Assembly: GCA_024036415.1 (NCBI GenBank)
Contig: JAMWET010001089.1
Coordinates: forward strand, 1,277,501 to 1,341,500
DNA from: Prochilodus magdalenae
Taxonomy: Eukaryota; Chordata; Actinopteri; Characiformes; Prochilodontidae
Direction: 5' to 3'
Length of the DNA stretch: 64,000 bases
Shown: positions 49,595-62,657 of the stretch, piece by piece
How positions within the stretch are numbered: the first letter of the stretch is position 1
How the letters are laid out: each line of letters begins with the position of its first letter
The notes under the pieces: model-generated
Database searches by the model: none
What the model was told of the DNA's origin: nothing
Seen by the model: only the letters and a program-made list of their open reading frames with translations
Translations under genes and position numbers: made by a program

Positions 49595-52500
49595 AACCAA
49601 ACTTAAAATTTTATTTGGAATGTTTGATGGTGCTGACCAATCACAAATGCTGCTGAAAGCTGTGTGTATTAAAAACTGGAATAAAAGAAACAATATTGAA
49701 TACTGATTGATGTTTTGGGCTGAGTATTTCTTATTTTCAGGGATTAGAATGTTTGTTTTACAGTTTGAGCTTTATGTAATCAAGGTGTTTAAGCAAAAAG
49801 CTCTCAGATAAATGTATTATTCACTAATTAGTTATTTCAGAGAGGGAGAAAAGACCCCATCGGATCAGTATCAGCAAGCATCAGTACCATACAAGAAAAA
49901 GTGGTATTAAACCACCCTTAGTTCAAATATCGTCATTTCAATTATGAAATATCTCAGAACATCTACAGTGGGCTATTAAAATGCTACCATGTTTAATGTA
50001 TGGTCTGTTAAAAGGAGCACAGGTCACAGTGAGTGAGCACAATTAAACGATGAACGTCAAGCCTCATTCCACTCTCCTCAGGTCACAATATTAATGCTTA
50101 AAATACCGGCCCAGTCATATTTGCTTTGAGGCCAAGGTGTCCTAAGATGCTGAACAGTAATGGTTACATTAAATATAGAAGCCACATTGATATGAGTGTG
50201 GTTGGACCATCCTGTGGTCAATACCATAAGTGCTCCCTGAGGTCTTTTATCCAGAGCAATGAAGTTAAGAGGTGATCATGATCTCAAGGTCTGTTTTGCT
50301 GAAAACGTTGTTACGCACTGTTTTCGTGAGCTGTGCTGAGTCGTTTTCATCAGGCCTGCACACTCAGAGGCACATGCCACACTCACGAACAAATACAGCC
50401 TCTTAATTCACCGAGAACTCAGATCTGAAACAGAGAGTCCAGTTGGACCTGATTTTGACAGATGGCATCGGCCTTCGCCTGCAGTTGCGCACAAATGTAT
50501 CTGTAATTGCTCCATCTGTTGTCAGAATGGGGTAATGAAGCTTTTCATCTATCCTGATCATTCATTTCCACTTGCTGTTCTACCTCGTTCCTCTCCCACT
50601 TGTTCCTCTGTAATGAAATCTCTTTAATGGGATGTATAGCGTCACAGTCACTGCCTTCCTAAAAAGGTCTGGCTTCTTTAACAATGTGCTGGGAGGAGCA
50701 ACTACTGTGTAAACCTCTATTACACAGTGTAAAGACTTCATCCTAGGAACATTTGGCTACAAAGACAGTTTGTTCATGACGAGTATAAATAAAAAGGAGG
50801 TCTTGCTAAATGCTCACTAATCTCTACAGCGTTTCCCTGATTCGTTAGAGAATGTGGTTGGTTGTTGATGAGGAGACACTACTAGAAACAAGTTTGTAGC
50901 ATAGCTTACCTGATTCTTTTAGGGCTACCGCTTCTACACATTAAGACTGTGTAATAGAGTGATGTATTCAAATTATAGTTATTATGGACAAGTAATTCAT
51001 TGACTGTGCTTCAAAGACAGGGAGATCATTTGCTCACGTTTACAGTTAAAATTAAGATTAAGATAATTAATTATTATATAGAAAGAGAGGCTTCGACTGA
51101 GCTCCTGCATTTTCCCCTAGAGTGTGACATACCTGTGAGAAAGAATTGTCCATAAAGGTTGTGTTGGATTGATGACCTGTGAACTAAAATAAGTGTCATT
51201 GCTTCACAGTCCTGATGGTTCACATGAGTTGTATATCTGAGAAAATATATCCTAGTTACCTGAAAGGATGTTCAGCCAAATTCAAGAGCCTCTCTGCATC
51301 AGTGGGTGTGAATTCACTCACTCGTACATGTTTAGCAGTCTGAGGTTTCTCCACGGTGGGGAAACACAAAGTTCCCTTGAGTTGAGCAATATCTTCAATA
51401 GTCTTCATTTTTTAAAACAGAATAATATTTGATGACTGTTCTTACTTGTCACATGGGCCTACTACTATGTATATCACCTATATAGGTATTAGAATAATAG
51501 ACCCCAGTGGCACTAATACATTGTAATTGGTGCGTTTTGCAGAGTTAGCTGGTGGCGCAAAAAACGTCCCTGCTTTATTTCTAAAATGAACTTTAAGGTC
51601 AGTACACCTCGCTTCCAGCAGCATCCAAAAATTCAGTACCATAGATAGCAATGCAGGATTATTAGCAACTGTGCAAAATCTCATTAAGCTATTTAGCATT
51701 TTGCTATAACAACATTAAATTAAAGCCAACTACAATCACAGAAAGCCACAGCACATATCACAAGGCTTAGAATTCACACAGGAAGAGGCAGTGAAACATA
51801 ACACACAATTGCTAATAAACAGACTAATGCTAATGGTATGTTATCCCAGCTAATTTTACTAACCTGCTCTGTTATCACCTCATGTTTTTCATCCTGTGTG
51901 TTTTTATGAAGAGGCAGTGAACTGATGATAAATGATGTTGAAAGATTTATTTTACATGTATATGAGCGTAAAATCAAACTTGCTACTATATCTGCTAGGC
52001 GGTGCTACACAATGGAGCACAACACGCTCATTGTGCAGTGGCCTTCAGGCTTATTTTGGTCCCTAGTCAGCTTCTTGATCTGCAGAAGAAGTACAGGATC
52101 ACCACGAGGAAGTAAGCAATCAAACACTGTCGACAACTCTTCGTGAAGAAGACATGTTGATGGATTAGGGGGTGGGCGATCAAGATTACAGGGTGGCCCG
52201 TCCACTAATTCCTATGGTAGGATAAAAACACTTCTGCAGTGCAGGACATGCTATGTAAGAGCCTTTGCCTTCACCACAAGCTTGCCCTTAAGGCTGGTAC
52301 AGTCCATACCTGCGCCTGCTGTGGTGTATTCATTCGCGTGTCATAGTGGTCTACACAGTGGTCAGTGTAAAGCTCAGTGAGAGGCCGCTATTGGAATTTG
52401 ATCGCTCAGCAGGAGCCAGGATGTGACCTCTATCCTTGCTTCACTGTGTACCTGCACCAGCAGCTTTTGACATTTCCCATTTCAGCCAGGCAGAACAGCC

Positions 52501-53250
52501 TGTGACAGCAACAACACACTCACATAAATGAAATCCACATGCACAGACCGCTGCGCTGGCTGCTCCTCTCCATTATATAACTCTTTCACAACTGCCTTTT
52601 TTATTTATATATAGTTTGTATTCATTTTGTCGCACCAGAACTTTCTGTTTATTTTTAAATGCCAGCTGCAGTGAACATCTCATGATGAATGGACCTCGAA
52701 GTCACGCTCGTATACTACTTACACTTATGTTAGGATTGTAAATTGTAAAGGGAAGCACAGTATGCATGCACAATGCAAGGGTATATATGAGAAACGATAC
52801 ATTATTATTAAAATAGTGTTTCTGATTGGATGTGCTGCACATACAGACACCAACAAATCTAACCTCTACAAAATTACTGCATTCAATATACATAAAAAAT
52901 AACACAATGGAATTTATGTTGTTTTTCAATTTGTTTTGGATATAACAAGTTTTTGAAAGGAATAATAGGTTATGTATATTGGAAAACCTTTATTTCTGTC
53001 ATAAAGGTGGTATTACTCATAGTACACACAGCTGATACTTCTTATCTGGATAAAGCCCGCTTCTGGAAACATCTTGGAGGTGGTCTATAATGCGTTTTGT
53101 AACACAATACTAATAGCTGCTTCGGGCTGACAGAAAAAAACACTGGACTTTCTTTATACAGCTTCCAAAAATCTAAACCTAAAAATAAACCTATAACCCA
53201 AAAATTGTCAAAATCTAATAATCGTCATATAAACCTGCAAATAAACAACA
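49595..53250. other. Mostly unique intron, possible coding relic on minus strand at 51480-52205
   Basis: The minus-strand frames at 51478-51699, 51774-51977 and 52005-52205 are close together and protein-like in composition, but I recognise no family. It may be a decayed transposon or retrocopy. Confidence -1.
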
Positions 53251-53257
53251 AGAAGTT

Positions 53258-53482
53258 TTACATTTATGCAGTTTAGCTGACGATCCTATTCAGGGCTATT
53301 ACAAGGTTAAGTGTATTACAGATAAGCCGTTGTAGTGTTAAGAGTCTCGCCTAAGGACTCTTATTGGTGTAGCACAGCATAGTCACCCAGGCCGGGAATC
53401 AACACCCCCCCATCCATCTCCCACATGTGGTGGTAGCTCACTGGCAGATTGTGGTGTTATCAGTTGCACCACACCAACCACA
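53258..53482 (-). mobile_element. tRNA-derived SINE, copy 4 (diverged)
   Basis: Reverse-complement copy with a decayed B box (GGGAATCAACACC) and A box (CAGTTGCACCACACCAACCA). The body GGACTCTTATTGGTGTAGCA remains. Confidence -1.
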
Positions 53483-54426
53483 AACATTTGACTTTAGTTC
53501 ATGGCATTTGGTAGACGCTGTTTTCCAGAGAATTGGTGAAGGTAGCATTAGGAGTCTTGTATCAGAGGGTGGGACAAAAGGTGAAAAGCCTTTACATACT
53601 GAAGCTCTATTCGAACAGCTGTTAACCTTCCATGTCGAAGGGCATTTACTTTCTATAGTTTACCAAACTCAGAGCTCCCTAAGTGATAGTAGTCCTGCTA
53701 GCATCGACTTCTCAGTAATGTAATAACAGCGCAGTAATGTAATACACCTGTATCTGCTCCACAATTTATGGTGAAATGAGAAAATTAAATCAAGAAGCTG
53801 AAAAATACCACTTCAGCTCCCTCCTTCCAGCGCTTCCCTTTCTATTTCCTTTTTTTTATTGTGTGACCTCAAGTCTAGCAGCCAAAATGGAGCTCGATTT
53901 GACCCAGTTCCTTAATTCTTAACTCATGACTGGACTACTGAGATTTGAAACTTTGGTGGTCATGGCTGAGTTACAAGGAGAGAATGAGTTATAAAGCACC
54001 TCTAGCAAGGCTTTATAGTATGTGCTTGGTCTGCATCATGTTGGATGACATTGCAATTTAGATAAAAAAAAAAATATTCAGGATGACTTGGAACAATTTT
54101 ATTTAGAAAAATGATTTAAAGTAAATTAACTTGGCGGTTGAAAATAAAAATAAAAAATATGAAAAGCTGAGAAATTTCTTTTTTTTCTTTTTTCTATTTT
54201 TTTTTTTAGCGTGAACCATCTTTTCTGGAACTTTAATGCTTCATAATCTGTTTCAGTGCACCAAACACAGGTGAGCGCTGTGGCTGCTCTTCTCTGTATC
54301 TGAGAAGCCTTAAACCGGAGTCCAGGAACTGTGCAAGTGTATCAGGTAGCAGTAAAGTTAGGTAGCCTGACAGGTTTCATTTCGTTTGTGTTACTTAGCA
54401 CAGAACAACCTGCGACACAAGCATTG

Positions 54427-54478
54427 CATATGCGCACACTGGGATGGTGATGCTGAAACGATATATTGTGCAGCCCTA
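54427..54478 (+). mobile_element. hAT right-end fragment
   Basis: TGCTGAAACGATATATTGTG followed by CAGCCCTA is a typical hAT right terminus in fish. The matching left end was not found upstream. Confidence -1.
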
Positions 54479-55003
54479 ATTCATGTTGATAGTGTTTGGA
54501 AGTGTGGTGAAAGGTTTGAACACATGCACATTTATACTAATGTCATCTTTTACATCTGAGCTCATGGGTGCACTTCTTCAGTCATTTTAGTCAAAGCTCT
54601 GAGTTACAGCTGCTGCAGAGCTTCAGTTCATGTGAGTCAGTGTTTTCTCCTTACAGTGTTTTTTAGCAAAGTGGGCTGTTAACCGCTGTCTACACCTTTG
54701 AGTCACTCTCACTACAGTACAGTAGTAATTTCCTCACCGGTACTGCTCAGTCAGTCCATTTTTTTCTTCCTCTGCATCTTGTTCCTCCACTGTGAATGTT
54801 TAAAAATACTTGAAGGGACAATTTAGTACATTAAATGTGTGAAAAACAACACAGTGTGTGACAATACATCTCAAGTTCCTTTTCCAGTTTGGATCATGCA
54901 TACGAAACGGAAAGACAAAAAACTGTAATGGCTTCATTAAAATGATCATTAACAATATCTATCTATTGACCAAGGGGTCTGAGCTCTAGTTATAATACAT
55001 CCA

Positions 55004-55473
55004 CAGTCGAGTCACATTATTATGACCACCAGATAATAGCCACAGTGACTGCAGCTACACAGGCTGGGAGTGACTGGTAGGTCCTGGTAGGTTGTCACAA
55101 ATATCTCGAGCCATGGTGACTGCAGTGCATCCCACACTGACTGGAGAGAGCATGGGGGAGGTTCCATAGAGCTAAAATTATGATCCAGGGGGTCCCACAG
55201 ATGCTCAAGTCTAGGGCATTAGGGGTCCAGGGTAGTACTTGGAAGTCTTGGTCATTAGCATTGTCCTGCTGGACGGTCCCATCTGCCCCAGGGAAAGACT
55301 ATTAGCATGTATAGGTGTATGTGAGCTGCAAGGATGCATTCATACCCAAATCTGTACCATCCCTATGAAAGAGTGGGCCCAGAGAATGCCACGGAACATA
55401 ACATCCTTCATGAGCTACGCGCTGCCACCGTCAAAAGTAGGAAGTGATTGTAATAAAGTGCCTCGACTCGATA
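55004..55473 (-). mobile_element. Tc1-like relic, same family as 11935 and 14469
   Basis: Left end CAGTCGAGTCACATTATTAT with a decayed right end near GTGCCTCGACTCG. It carries the same internal landmarks: GAGCCATGGTGACTGCAGTG, CCATCTGCCCCAGGGAA and GAGTGGGCCCAGAGAATGCC. It is about 470 bp and non-coding. Confidence -1.
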
Positions 55474-55474
55474 A

Positions 55475-57140
55475 TGCAGATTTCTTTGGATCTTTCTTGC
55501 TTTTTAGGAATGTGGGCCAGTCGGACAGGCATTTTGTGTGCATTTGTTCAGGGCTAGAGTATGTTATCAGCAAGACTGCTTGCAGTCAGGGGTGCAGTGA
55601 TAGAAGACTATACTGAGGCCATGCAGGGCCCAGCGAAAGAAGAGATAGAGTCCTGTGGGCCTTCAGGAGGAAATGCTGTCTTTGTTATCTGGGCCCCTTA
55701 CGCACCAGACGAGGCAGTTTGTGAAGGGCAGGAGCGAACGATAACGTCTTCCCCAACTGAATTTCTGACCAGGGTCATATACAGTGCGGTGTCACTGAGA
55801 GTGCACTGGCCCTGCCACATTATGCTAATGTAACAGCTCAAATGTCAGGACACCGTATGGGGTGTAATTTGGAGAGTACGCAGGCGTTCTATCGCTTTCT
55901 CAAATTTCTGCATGTCCAATCGGCACATTTATTAGCACAAAGAACTGTTTTAAGTCGGTATGCAGGTACAGTTTCTCCTGTATAATGTATGCATTTGAAA
56001 TTGTAGAGGCCTCATACTGAGCCCACACTTTACTCTAGCCTGGTCACGAGCAGGAATTGTTAGCTGATTCATTACCATGCAAATAAGTTACTACGTTCAA
56101 GTTACTTGTTTTTGTTCATGATATTAAACTACCAGAGAGACAAGTCTAAAGTGGGCAAACTAGCGGCTTAGGTAGCTGCTGATTGTTCATGACTGTTTAG
56201 GTTAAGCCAGTGATTGATTACCTGTGAAGTTATGTTTTATGGCTCATTAAATGGTTTTGAGGCATTTGCAGTGGTCACTCCGGCCAGCGAAGCTCAAAGT
56301 ATAAACCTTTCCAGACAACGCAGTGCTATTAAAGACATATCACTGCATGAAAGAGCCCAGTTGTTACTGCTGTATTCTGTGTAATGACTTTAATTCACTA
56401 GTAATTAACTGGTGTGAGCTAAAAATAAAGTCCTCTGGACAAAGTGGTCATCAAGCCCAAGGCCAAACTTGGACTAGAGGGGTTTGAAGTGTGGAACAGC
56501 GGAACTGGATTCTGTGGAGTGATGGAGTACTGTACAGTATGATTGTAATGAGCTTGAGTGGCGTTTGTAATCCAGGCCTAATCACACAACATCTGTACCC
56601 ATCTGTATTAGCGAGGCACTAATCCTCACAGCAATGTTCCAACATGTACTGTGTAAAGTCTTCGCAGAGGTGCAACTCTTTCTTTCAGAGGAATGATTGA
56701 TTGAGCAGGTATCGAATAGTAATACTAGTATTACTAGTACTAACAATAAGAACAATAATCTTACTTACAAAGTACTTTTAATACAAAAACAGCTAAACGT
56801 TTTTTACAATCAAGCCTTTAAACAGGGTTATAAAAGTAAAAAAAAAAAATAGGAGAAAGAAAATAAATTTGACCATCAAATAAAGACCAAACCACAAGCT
56901 AACTAGATTTCAACACTGTTTCAAATACAGAGAATATTAAAAATGCTTCATAATTAGTGAACTAATTGTAAAAGGTAATGAGTTCCATAGTTTCTGTAGT
57001 TTACAGAACGGGTTTAAGCTCATTTGAAGTTCAGTGCAGTTGTTTCAAAACTACGGTGGTATGATCTGTTTTGTCTGCCTTTGTCAGGATCTGCTGTACT
57101 AGTTTTAGTGAATGTGTTGTGTATTTATGAAGTACAGGGT
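55475..57140. other. No gene recognised
   Basis: Unique intron. The frames at 55239-55616 and 55561-55833 are partly within or just after the Tc1 relic and not recognised. Confidence -1.
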
Positions 57141-57178
57141 ATATGTGTATATATATATTATATATATATATATATATA

Positions 57179-57432
57179 TCGTTGCTGTCCAAAAAAAAAA
57201 CAAGTATCTCCAAAATGGCAAGTTTACAGGAGAGATCAAAAACCTCTTTCAGTTTTAATGGACGTGAATGGAACCAGACGTCTTTCCAAGCACTTTTGGA
57301 CTATTTCTGTTGGTCCATTCATCATGGAAAACGGCAGCACACAGTGTAAACGGCAGCTGCCGTTTTTCAATCATGCATAAAAGTCAAAATGGACAAAAGT
57401 GGAGATACATGTTTTTCATTGAAGAGCAACGA
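57179..57432 (+). mobile_element. MITE copy e (CGTCGCTGTCC family), inserted beside a TA repeat
   Basis: A 254-bp copy with ends TCGTTGCTGTCC and GAAGAGCAACGA. It sits directly after a short TA microsatellite (57150-57178), which offers many TA target sites. An A-run near 57193 has expanded. Confidence -1.
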
Positions 57433-57434
57433 TA

Positions 57435-59220
57435 TATTTCCTGTTATTTAGCTGGTACTGACCTTGGCTTACCCTCTTAAACTACGTATTATGTAGCGAT
57501 AAATCTTACAGTGTTTTTTACAGGTTATCTAGTACTATCTGTGAGAAGGAAATTATGTTGTAAGTTAGACAGTGAGGAACTGAATTGTGGGCCCTTCAAT
57601 AGCTAGATCTTTGATTACACTCTTGAGTAAGTGTTATGAATGTGATACTTGTGACCTTCTACCGCTTTTCTTTTGAATGAGGCTGCAGGTCCCCAGTTGA
57701 TTCCCCTTTTGCCACTGCAGTCTCAAGAGAAGTGGCCTGCGTTCCGCTTCTCTCTTGCTGTAAGCAAGTCAGTAGTGTTCTCATAGTGCAAATAGCACCA
57801 AACCACTTGCGGCCACACAGATTCTGGCATATGCTCCTGAGCTGGAAGGCCTGAACACATTCCTGTAACAGTGCATTCATAACAGTTCCCTAATGAAGCC
57901 CTCATTTGTCAGCAGGGTTTTCAGAGGCGAGACTGGCATCCTCTGATCCTGCTAGAGCCATCAGAATGCATGCTGAAGTTGCGTTTTGGGATTTTGTTTA
58001 GACTAAGCTTCATTTTGGAACAAACTTGAAGCTGAAATGGAAGGAGGGAACCCAGGAGAGACGAACATCCCACTCACTGTCTCTCAGCAGTCAGCAATGC
58101 CGTTTCCCATACACAAGAACGTCAGCCTTCTTAAAGGAGCACTCCATGCGGATCCTGAAATCTAAAATGTCATTGCTTCCTGCCAGTTTGAAGGAATTCT
58201 ACAACTTTCCAGATTCCCCACTGTAGCACTATTCTGTTTTCATGGTACCAAATTGCTAAATTTGGAAACTGTGTGACTGTGTGTGAAAGGATGTTCCCTT
58301 AATCCAGATCTTGTTAACTTGTTCATGGTGGCGGTTCATTGTCTTTGAAATGCTATAGTGGTTCTTCTCCGTGCAACCCTTGAGCTTTAAAACCGAGAAC
58401 AAACAACCAAAGCAGAACCGGCCAATTATGTCACGGCTCTCCCAAGGCTCCCATCTTGGCTGCTGAAAAAGACACTGGCTGTGGTGCTATAGAGAGCTGG
58501 CGGTTCCAAGCGCACTGAATCAGCTTTGCTCTGCAGGCTGTTCTGCGCGTGGTTGCTGAGTTCATGGTGATCTAAAGTGACTCTAGGCATCAGGCGCTCG
58601 CTTGACTGCAGCAAACTGACTGTGACATTTACGCCCAGTTCGGAACAACACAAAGCTTTTAATAAGTAAACATGGACCCGCAGGTTCACATGGGAGATAA
58701 GGCCACTCAAAACTGAGAAGCTCCGACGCTTAAAGGTGAACGTCACGTTTGGATACTTCTTAATGTCGGAAGGTGCTTCAGAAGTCTGTGCCATCAAGAC
58801 TCTGTTTGTTTTTTCGTTTTCTGTGGGGAGGTGTAGGGTAATGCATGTTTCTACAGGACGTCTGTAATGCGTATGACCAATACGCTCAGGATAAGAAACC
58901 TCAATATAAATGACAGAGATGGGAGTGGCTACTTGATTTACGCACTGCCGTTACTCCAGAAAAGAGCAGATAACATTGAAACACTTCATTTAGCTGCTTT
59001 TCTGTTTACCCAAACCATCTATCTTGCTGTCTTAAATGAATGCACTCTATAATCAGCATTTTCTTAAGCTTGGGGAATTCACAGAATTCACAGCCAACAG
59101 TCAACAAACCTTCTGTCATTTTGACCTGTTTGTTCGGAGTTGTACACTTGAAGTAGGACAGTATATATTGGCCACAGAGAACCAGAGTAAATGCATCTTC
59201 CATTGCCTTTCCACAGAATG
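57435..59220. other. No gene recognised
   Basis: Unique intron. A minus-strand 123-codon frame at 58426-58797 has no known domain. Confidence -1.
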
Positions 59221-59222
59221 TA

Positions 59223-59385
59223 ATAGTGTAGTGGAATGGTAACACGGCTACACGGCTGCCCTCTATGTTGTAGACTGGGGTTCGATTCCCCACCTGGGCA
59301 ACCACCGTGCACTATACTAAAAAGAGTTCCTGGGCAGGACTCCTAATGCTAATCAGTGTAAATATAATGCTCTGGATAAACTAAA
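59223..59385 (+). mobile_element. tRNA-derived SINE, copy 5 (variant head)
   Basis: The B box GGTTCGATTCC and body AAAGAGTTCCTGGGCAGGAC are recognisable, but the head (AGTGTAGTGGAATGGTAACA) differs from the other copies and the 3' domain is reduced. It may be another subfamily. Confidence -1.
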
Positions 59386-59389
59386 ATGA

Positions 59390-61555
59390 GTGTTTACATG
59401 TCGAAGCGCACATAGTAATATAAACTTATTCTGTGCTTCTACTTGTAAAATGTAAAAGGTGATAAAATCTTTACTGGTATAGAAGTGCACAGTCAGTATA
59501 AGTGTCAGGCATAGTGCACATGAACAGGACTAAGATCAGTACTACTGTGTTCAGACTGCAGGATCAAATCTGATCTTTTGAGAAGGCTGTTCACACTATT
59601 TGCAGATCATCAGATTAGAATTATAGACATTACCAACATATAAGTTAGTGCACTGTTCGAGCCGGCCCGAAGCATCCAGATGCATCTGTAAAAAGCTGAT
59701 TGGAATCATAATTTCATGCACTTTTTTTTTTAAACTAGACTTCATGTTATCTGAATACACTCTGGACCTGCCAAAAATGACTCATCCCCACATCCTCATT
59801 TATGACTCCTAAGGAGTCGATATACATAAGTCAATGTAGCCACGCCCCCACCAAAAGTGAAGATACCAAAAATCTAGTGTATGGTTCTCAAATAAAACCC
59901 TGTTTCACTAATGACCAAGTTTCAGTTTGTCAGTATGGACTGTTCACTTGTGTCTTCAAACTACCACATAACGGTGCAGCTAAAGATAAACTTTTTATTC
60001 ATCTATTCATTGTTTTGTATGCAGATCAGTTTTCATTGTTCCGAATGTGTAGAGCTATTGACATGATTTGAAACTGAGTAGCTATTAGGGCTGAAAGATG
60101 AATCATTTAATACCAAAATTGCAATTTGTGTGAGTTCCATTTTCATATCGCTGAGGCAGACATTTTTTAGCCTATGTTATCACTGCTTGTTTCTTCTCAA
60201 AGGTGGAAAGTAATAGCACGGAGCTTGTGAACCATTAGATGATTTAGACCCATCAAAATAACCCATGTACTGTGTACATCAACACAGCCCTAATTAACAG
60301 GCAGTCTGTCTGGTGGATTAAGGAGTGCTGACTAGTTAAGCCTGTGCGGAACTGAGGGTTGGATAACACTAGATATTACTTTAAAACGCAAAAAAACCCC
60401 AAGACGGCTGCAGGTTTAAAACACAGGATGTGTTGATTGTATTTGGTAAATTGTGCCAAACTTGTTTTTCCACTGCAGCCAAAGGATTTGATATAATGCC
60501 ACCTAAAGCTGCTCTCCTCAGTCAAAATAACCTCAGGTCAGAGAGACGCATGACGCATGATTGTGTCTGGTTATATTAACAAAACTCTCAGTGAGTCTCA
60601 TTTACATTTTGTCAGAGGGATCGGTTTCGTTTTTGCACCAGCACTTGGTTGAGGCATGTGCACCTTGCCACAGGCAGGTTTACTGATTTAGGGATGATTT
60701 GGGGGGTTGATTTGTTAACCGGCTCTTTATTCAAAGAAAAACAAATAACCAAAAATGTAAGAAGTTGAGCAGTTGACAAAAGACCTAATTCTTTGATACA
60801 GGCTTTACTGCAAAGTTGTCTGTTTACACTTGTCTTCTTTGTCCTAAAATGGCAGGAGCCAGGCACATCAGGGCTCCCTGAGGGTCTGATGGTTATGTCG
60901 ATGCTGAAGAGCCCGTTTAAAATGGAAATATGCTTGTGATGGAAACTGCTATAATGTGCAGGGAGTGGCTAGTTGTTGGGTGTCCCGTCCATGCCTGTTT
61001 CTATATAGGTGGCAGGGCTGTCCCTGGTTTCTTTCTAAGGCGTTCTTTGTTAGGGCGTTAGCCTATGTGTTATTATTATCTTTTGGCTTTTTGTTCAACT
61101 CCAATTTTCCAGTCTTTCTGCTCACATTCACGGTTGTAAGTGACCCAAATCTGTCATCTCTGCCCTGAAAGGACCTACAAGTACACGTCCTGACATGCTG
61201 CTGACAGTAGATGATGACCGTGATATGGGTGTGCAGTAGGATGCAAAAAAAACAAACAAATAAACAAAAAAACAGACATATACATTGTATCTAGAAGTTC
61301 CAATCATGGTCTCATTGCCACATATTGGAAATGTATCTGATGTGGGACCACTTCTGAAAGGAACCAGATTTGGAACACCAGGGTTTTTGTTTTTTTTGCC
61401 TGAAATAAAAAGATCTGTCTCAGGTTTGGCTAAAATGGACCTGTGCCAACTCTGTAATGTGAACATAACCTTTGTCTTTGTTCTATGCAGCGGCAGAAAC
61501 AGGCATTTCCAGCTGTTAAGCTCCAACGCTTTGTTCAGTGCTCTGTAACGTTGGC
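59390..61555. other. No gene; one hAT-type MITE
   Basis: Intron before the D3 promoter region. Apart from the element at 60086-60292 nothing is recognised. The minus-strand frame at 61128-61595 is not recognised. Confidence -1.
60086..60292. mobile_element. Short hAT-type MITE
   Basis: Starts TAGGGCTGAAAGATG and ends ACACAGCCCTA. It is 207 bp, AT-rich and non-coding. The 8 bp on each side (GTAGCTAT, ATTAACAG) do not match, so the target duplication has decayed or the boundaries differ. Confidence -1.
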
Positions 61556-61684
61556 TGGCCAGAGCCTCCCTCGTGGGGGCCCTTGACGCGTGCACTCAGA
61601 CATCCAGTCACACAGTCTCTCGCAGACACACACGCACACACACCCACTGCAGCCCAGAGCTGGCTCTGCAGCACAGCTCAACAG

Positions 61685-61726
61685 AGTGAGTGAACGAGTG
61701 AGTGAGTGAGTGAGTGGAGTTGAGTT
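61685..61726 (+). repeat. (GAGT)n-like repeat upstream of PDE4D3
   Basis: GTGAGTGAACGAGTGAGTGA and following units, in the putative D3 promoter. Imperfect. Confidence -1.
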
Positions 61727-62374
61727 AGCAGGAAGACCTGGAACACTATCTGATCAGCTTAGAGCGGGCGAGGTAAGGGCCCAGCCGGGAAGCCGGAGGA
61801 AAGAACCTCAGGTTTGCAAAGTGTGAGCAGGTAGGAGGAGGGGTGGGAGTGACTGCATGCTGTGTTGCATTAGCACGTGCTAAGAGGTAAGGCTTCTCCC
61901 AGCACCCTGGCTGAAGTTGAGCCTCCCGGACGTCCCGAGGGTGACGACAGCTCGCAGGGCAAGGCGATGCAGTCAGAGCTGAGATGACACTCGCCGGTGC
62001 TCCTTTCTTCTTCAGCACTTATTTTTCTCCGTCCTGCCACTCAGTGCTGTCTCTCCGTCTTCCCTAAGGCTGCTCCTCCCATCCTTCAGCAAACAGGGCT
62101 GAATTAATCAGAGGTGCCTGCGCTAAGAGGATCAATAGCTAGCGTTGTGCCGTGCACGACCGGAGCCGGCAGGCACTCTTTACTCCTGAACTGTGTTCAC
62201 AGCGCGCGTCTGGGCTCTGAGGTGTCCCGCCAGTAGGTCCGCCCCGCTATTTTTCTCCATGGCATCCAGGAGGACGGCAGGACAGCAGAAAAGGGGAGAC
62301 TGTGTACCACTCCAGGCTTGCTGGAGGCACAGGCATGCGACTCCCTCTCTGAAATGAAACCTTCCCTTTGGATG

Positions 62375-62436
62375 ATTTGGGGAGAGAAAGAGAGAGAAAA
62401 GAAAGAGGGAGGGAAGGAGGGAGGGAGGGAGAGACG
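62375..62436 (+). repeat. Purine tract with G-quadruplex-type motif
   Basis: A near-continuous purine run. Five GGG runs at 62407, 62411, 62419, 62423 and 62427 with loops of 1-5 bases meet the usual G-quadruplex pattern. Depending on exon structure it is promoter, leader or intron of the D3 transcript. Confidence -1.
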
Positions 62437-62657
62437 GCGCCTTCTCCCCCTGTGGAAGACAATAATATGACTTCACAATGAGGATGTGCCAGAATGAATT
62501 TGACATCTTAGCCGGGAGAATTCCGCGAAAAAGGCAGGAACGTGACGACTCCTACGCCACTCTTTGCTTTCTCTTTCTCCTCTACTACTACAGAACAGCT
62601 CTCCCAAGGGTGCCCTGACTGTTTTTTTTTCCACCTTCCTTTTTTTTTCCGCTTCAG

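Larger units (their letters stand above)
61560..62620 (+). promoter_or_regulatory. pde4d: Putative PDE4D3 promoter and upstream untranslated exon region
   Basis: This stretch is GC-richer than the surrounding intron. It holds a GAGT-type repeat, two strong donor-like sites (GCGAG before GTAAGG with GT at 61773, and AAGAG before GTAAGG with GT at 61887) and a purine tract. Either donor could pair with the acceptor at 62657. No clear TATA box was placed. The call depends on its position just upstream of the D3 exon. Confidence -1.
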
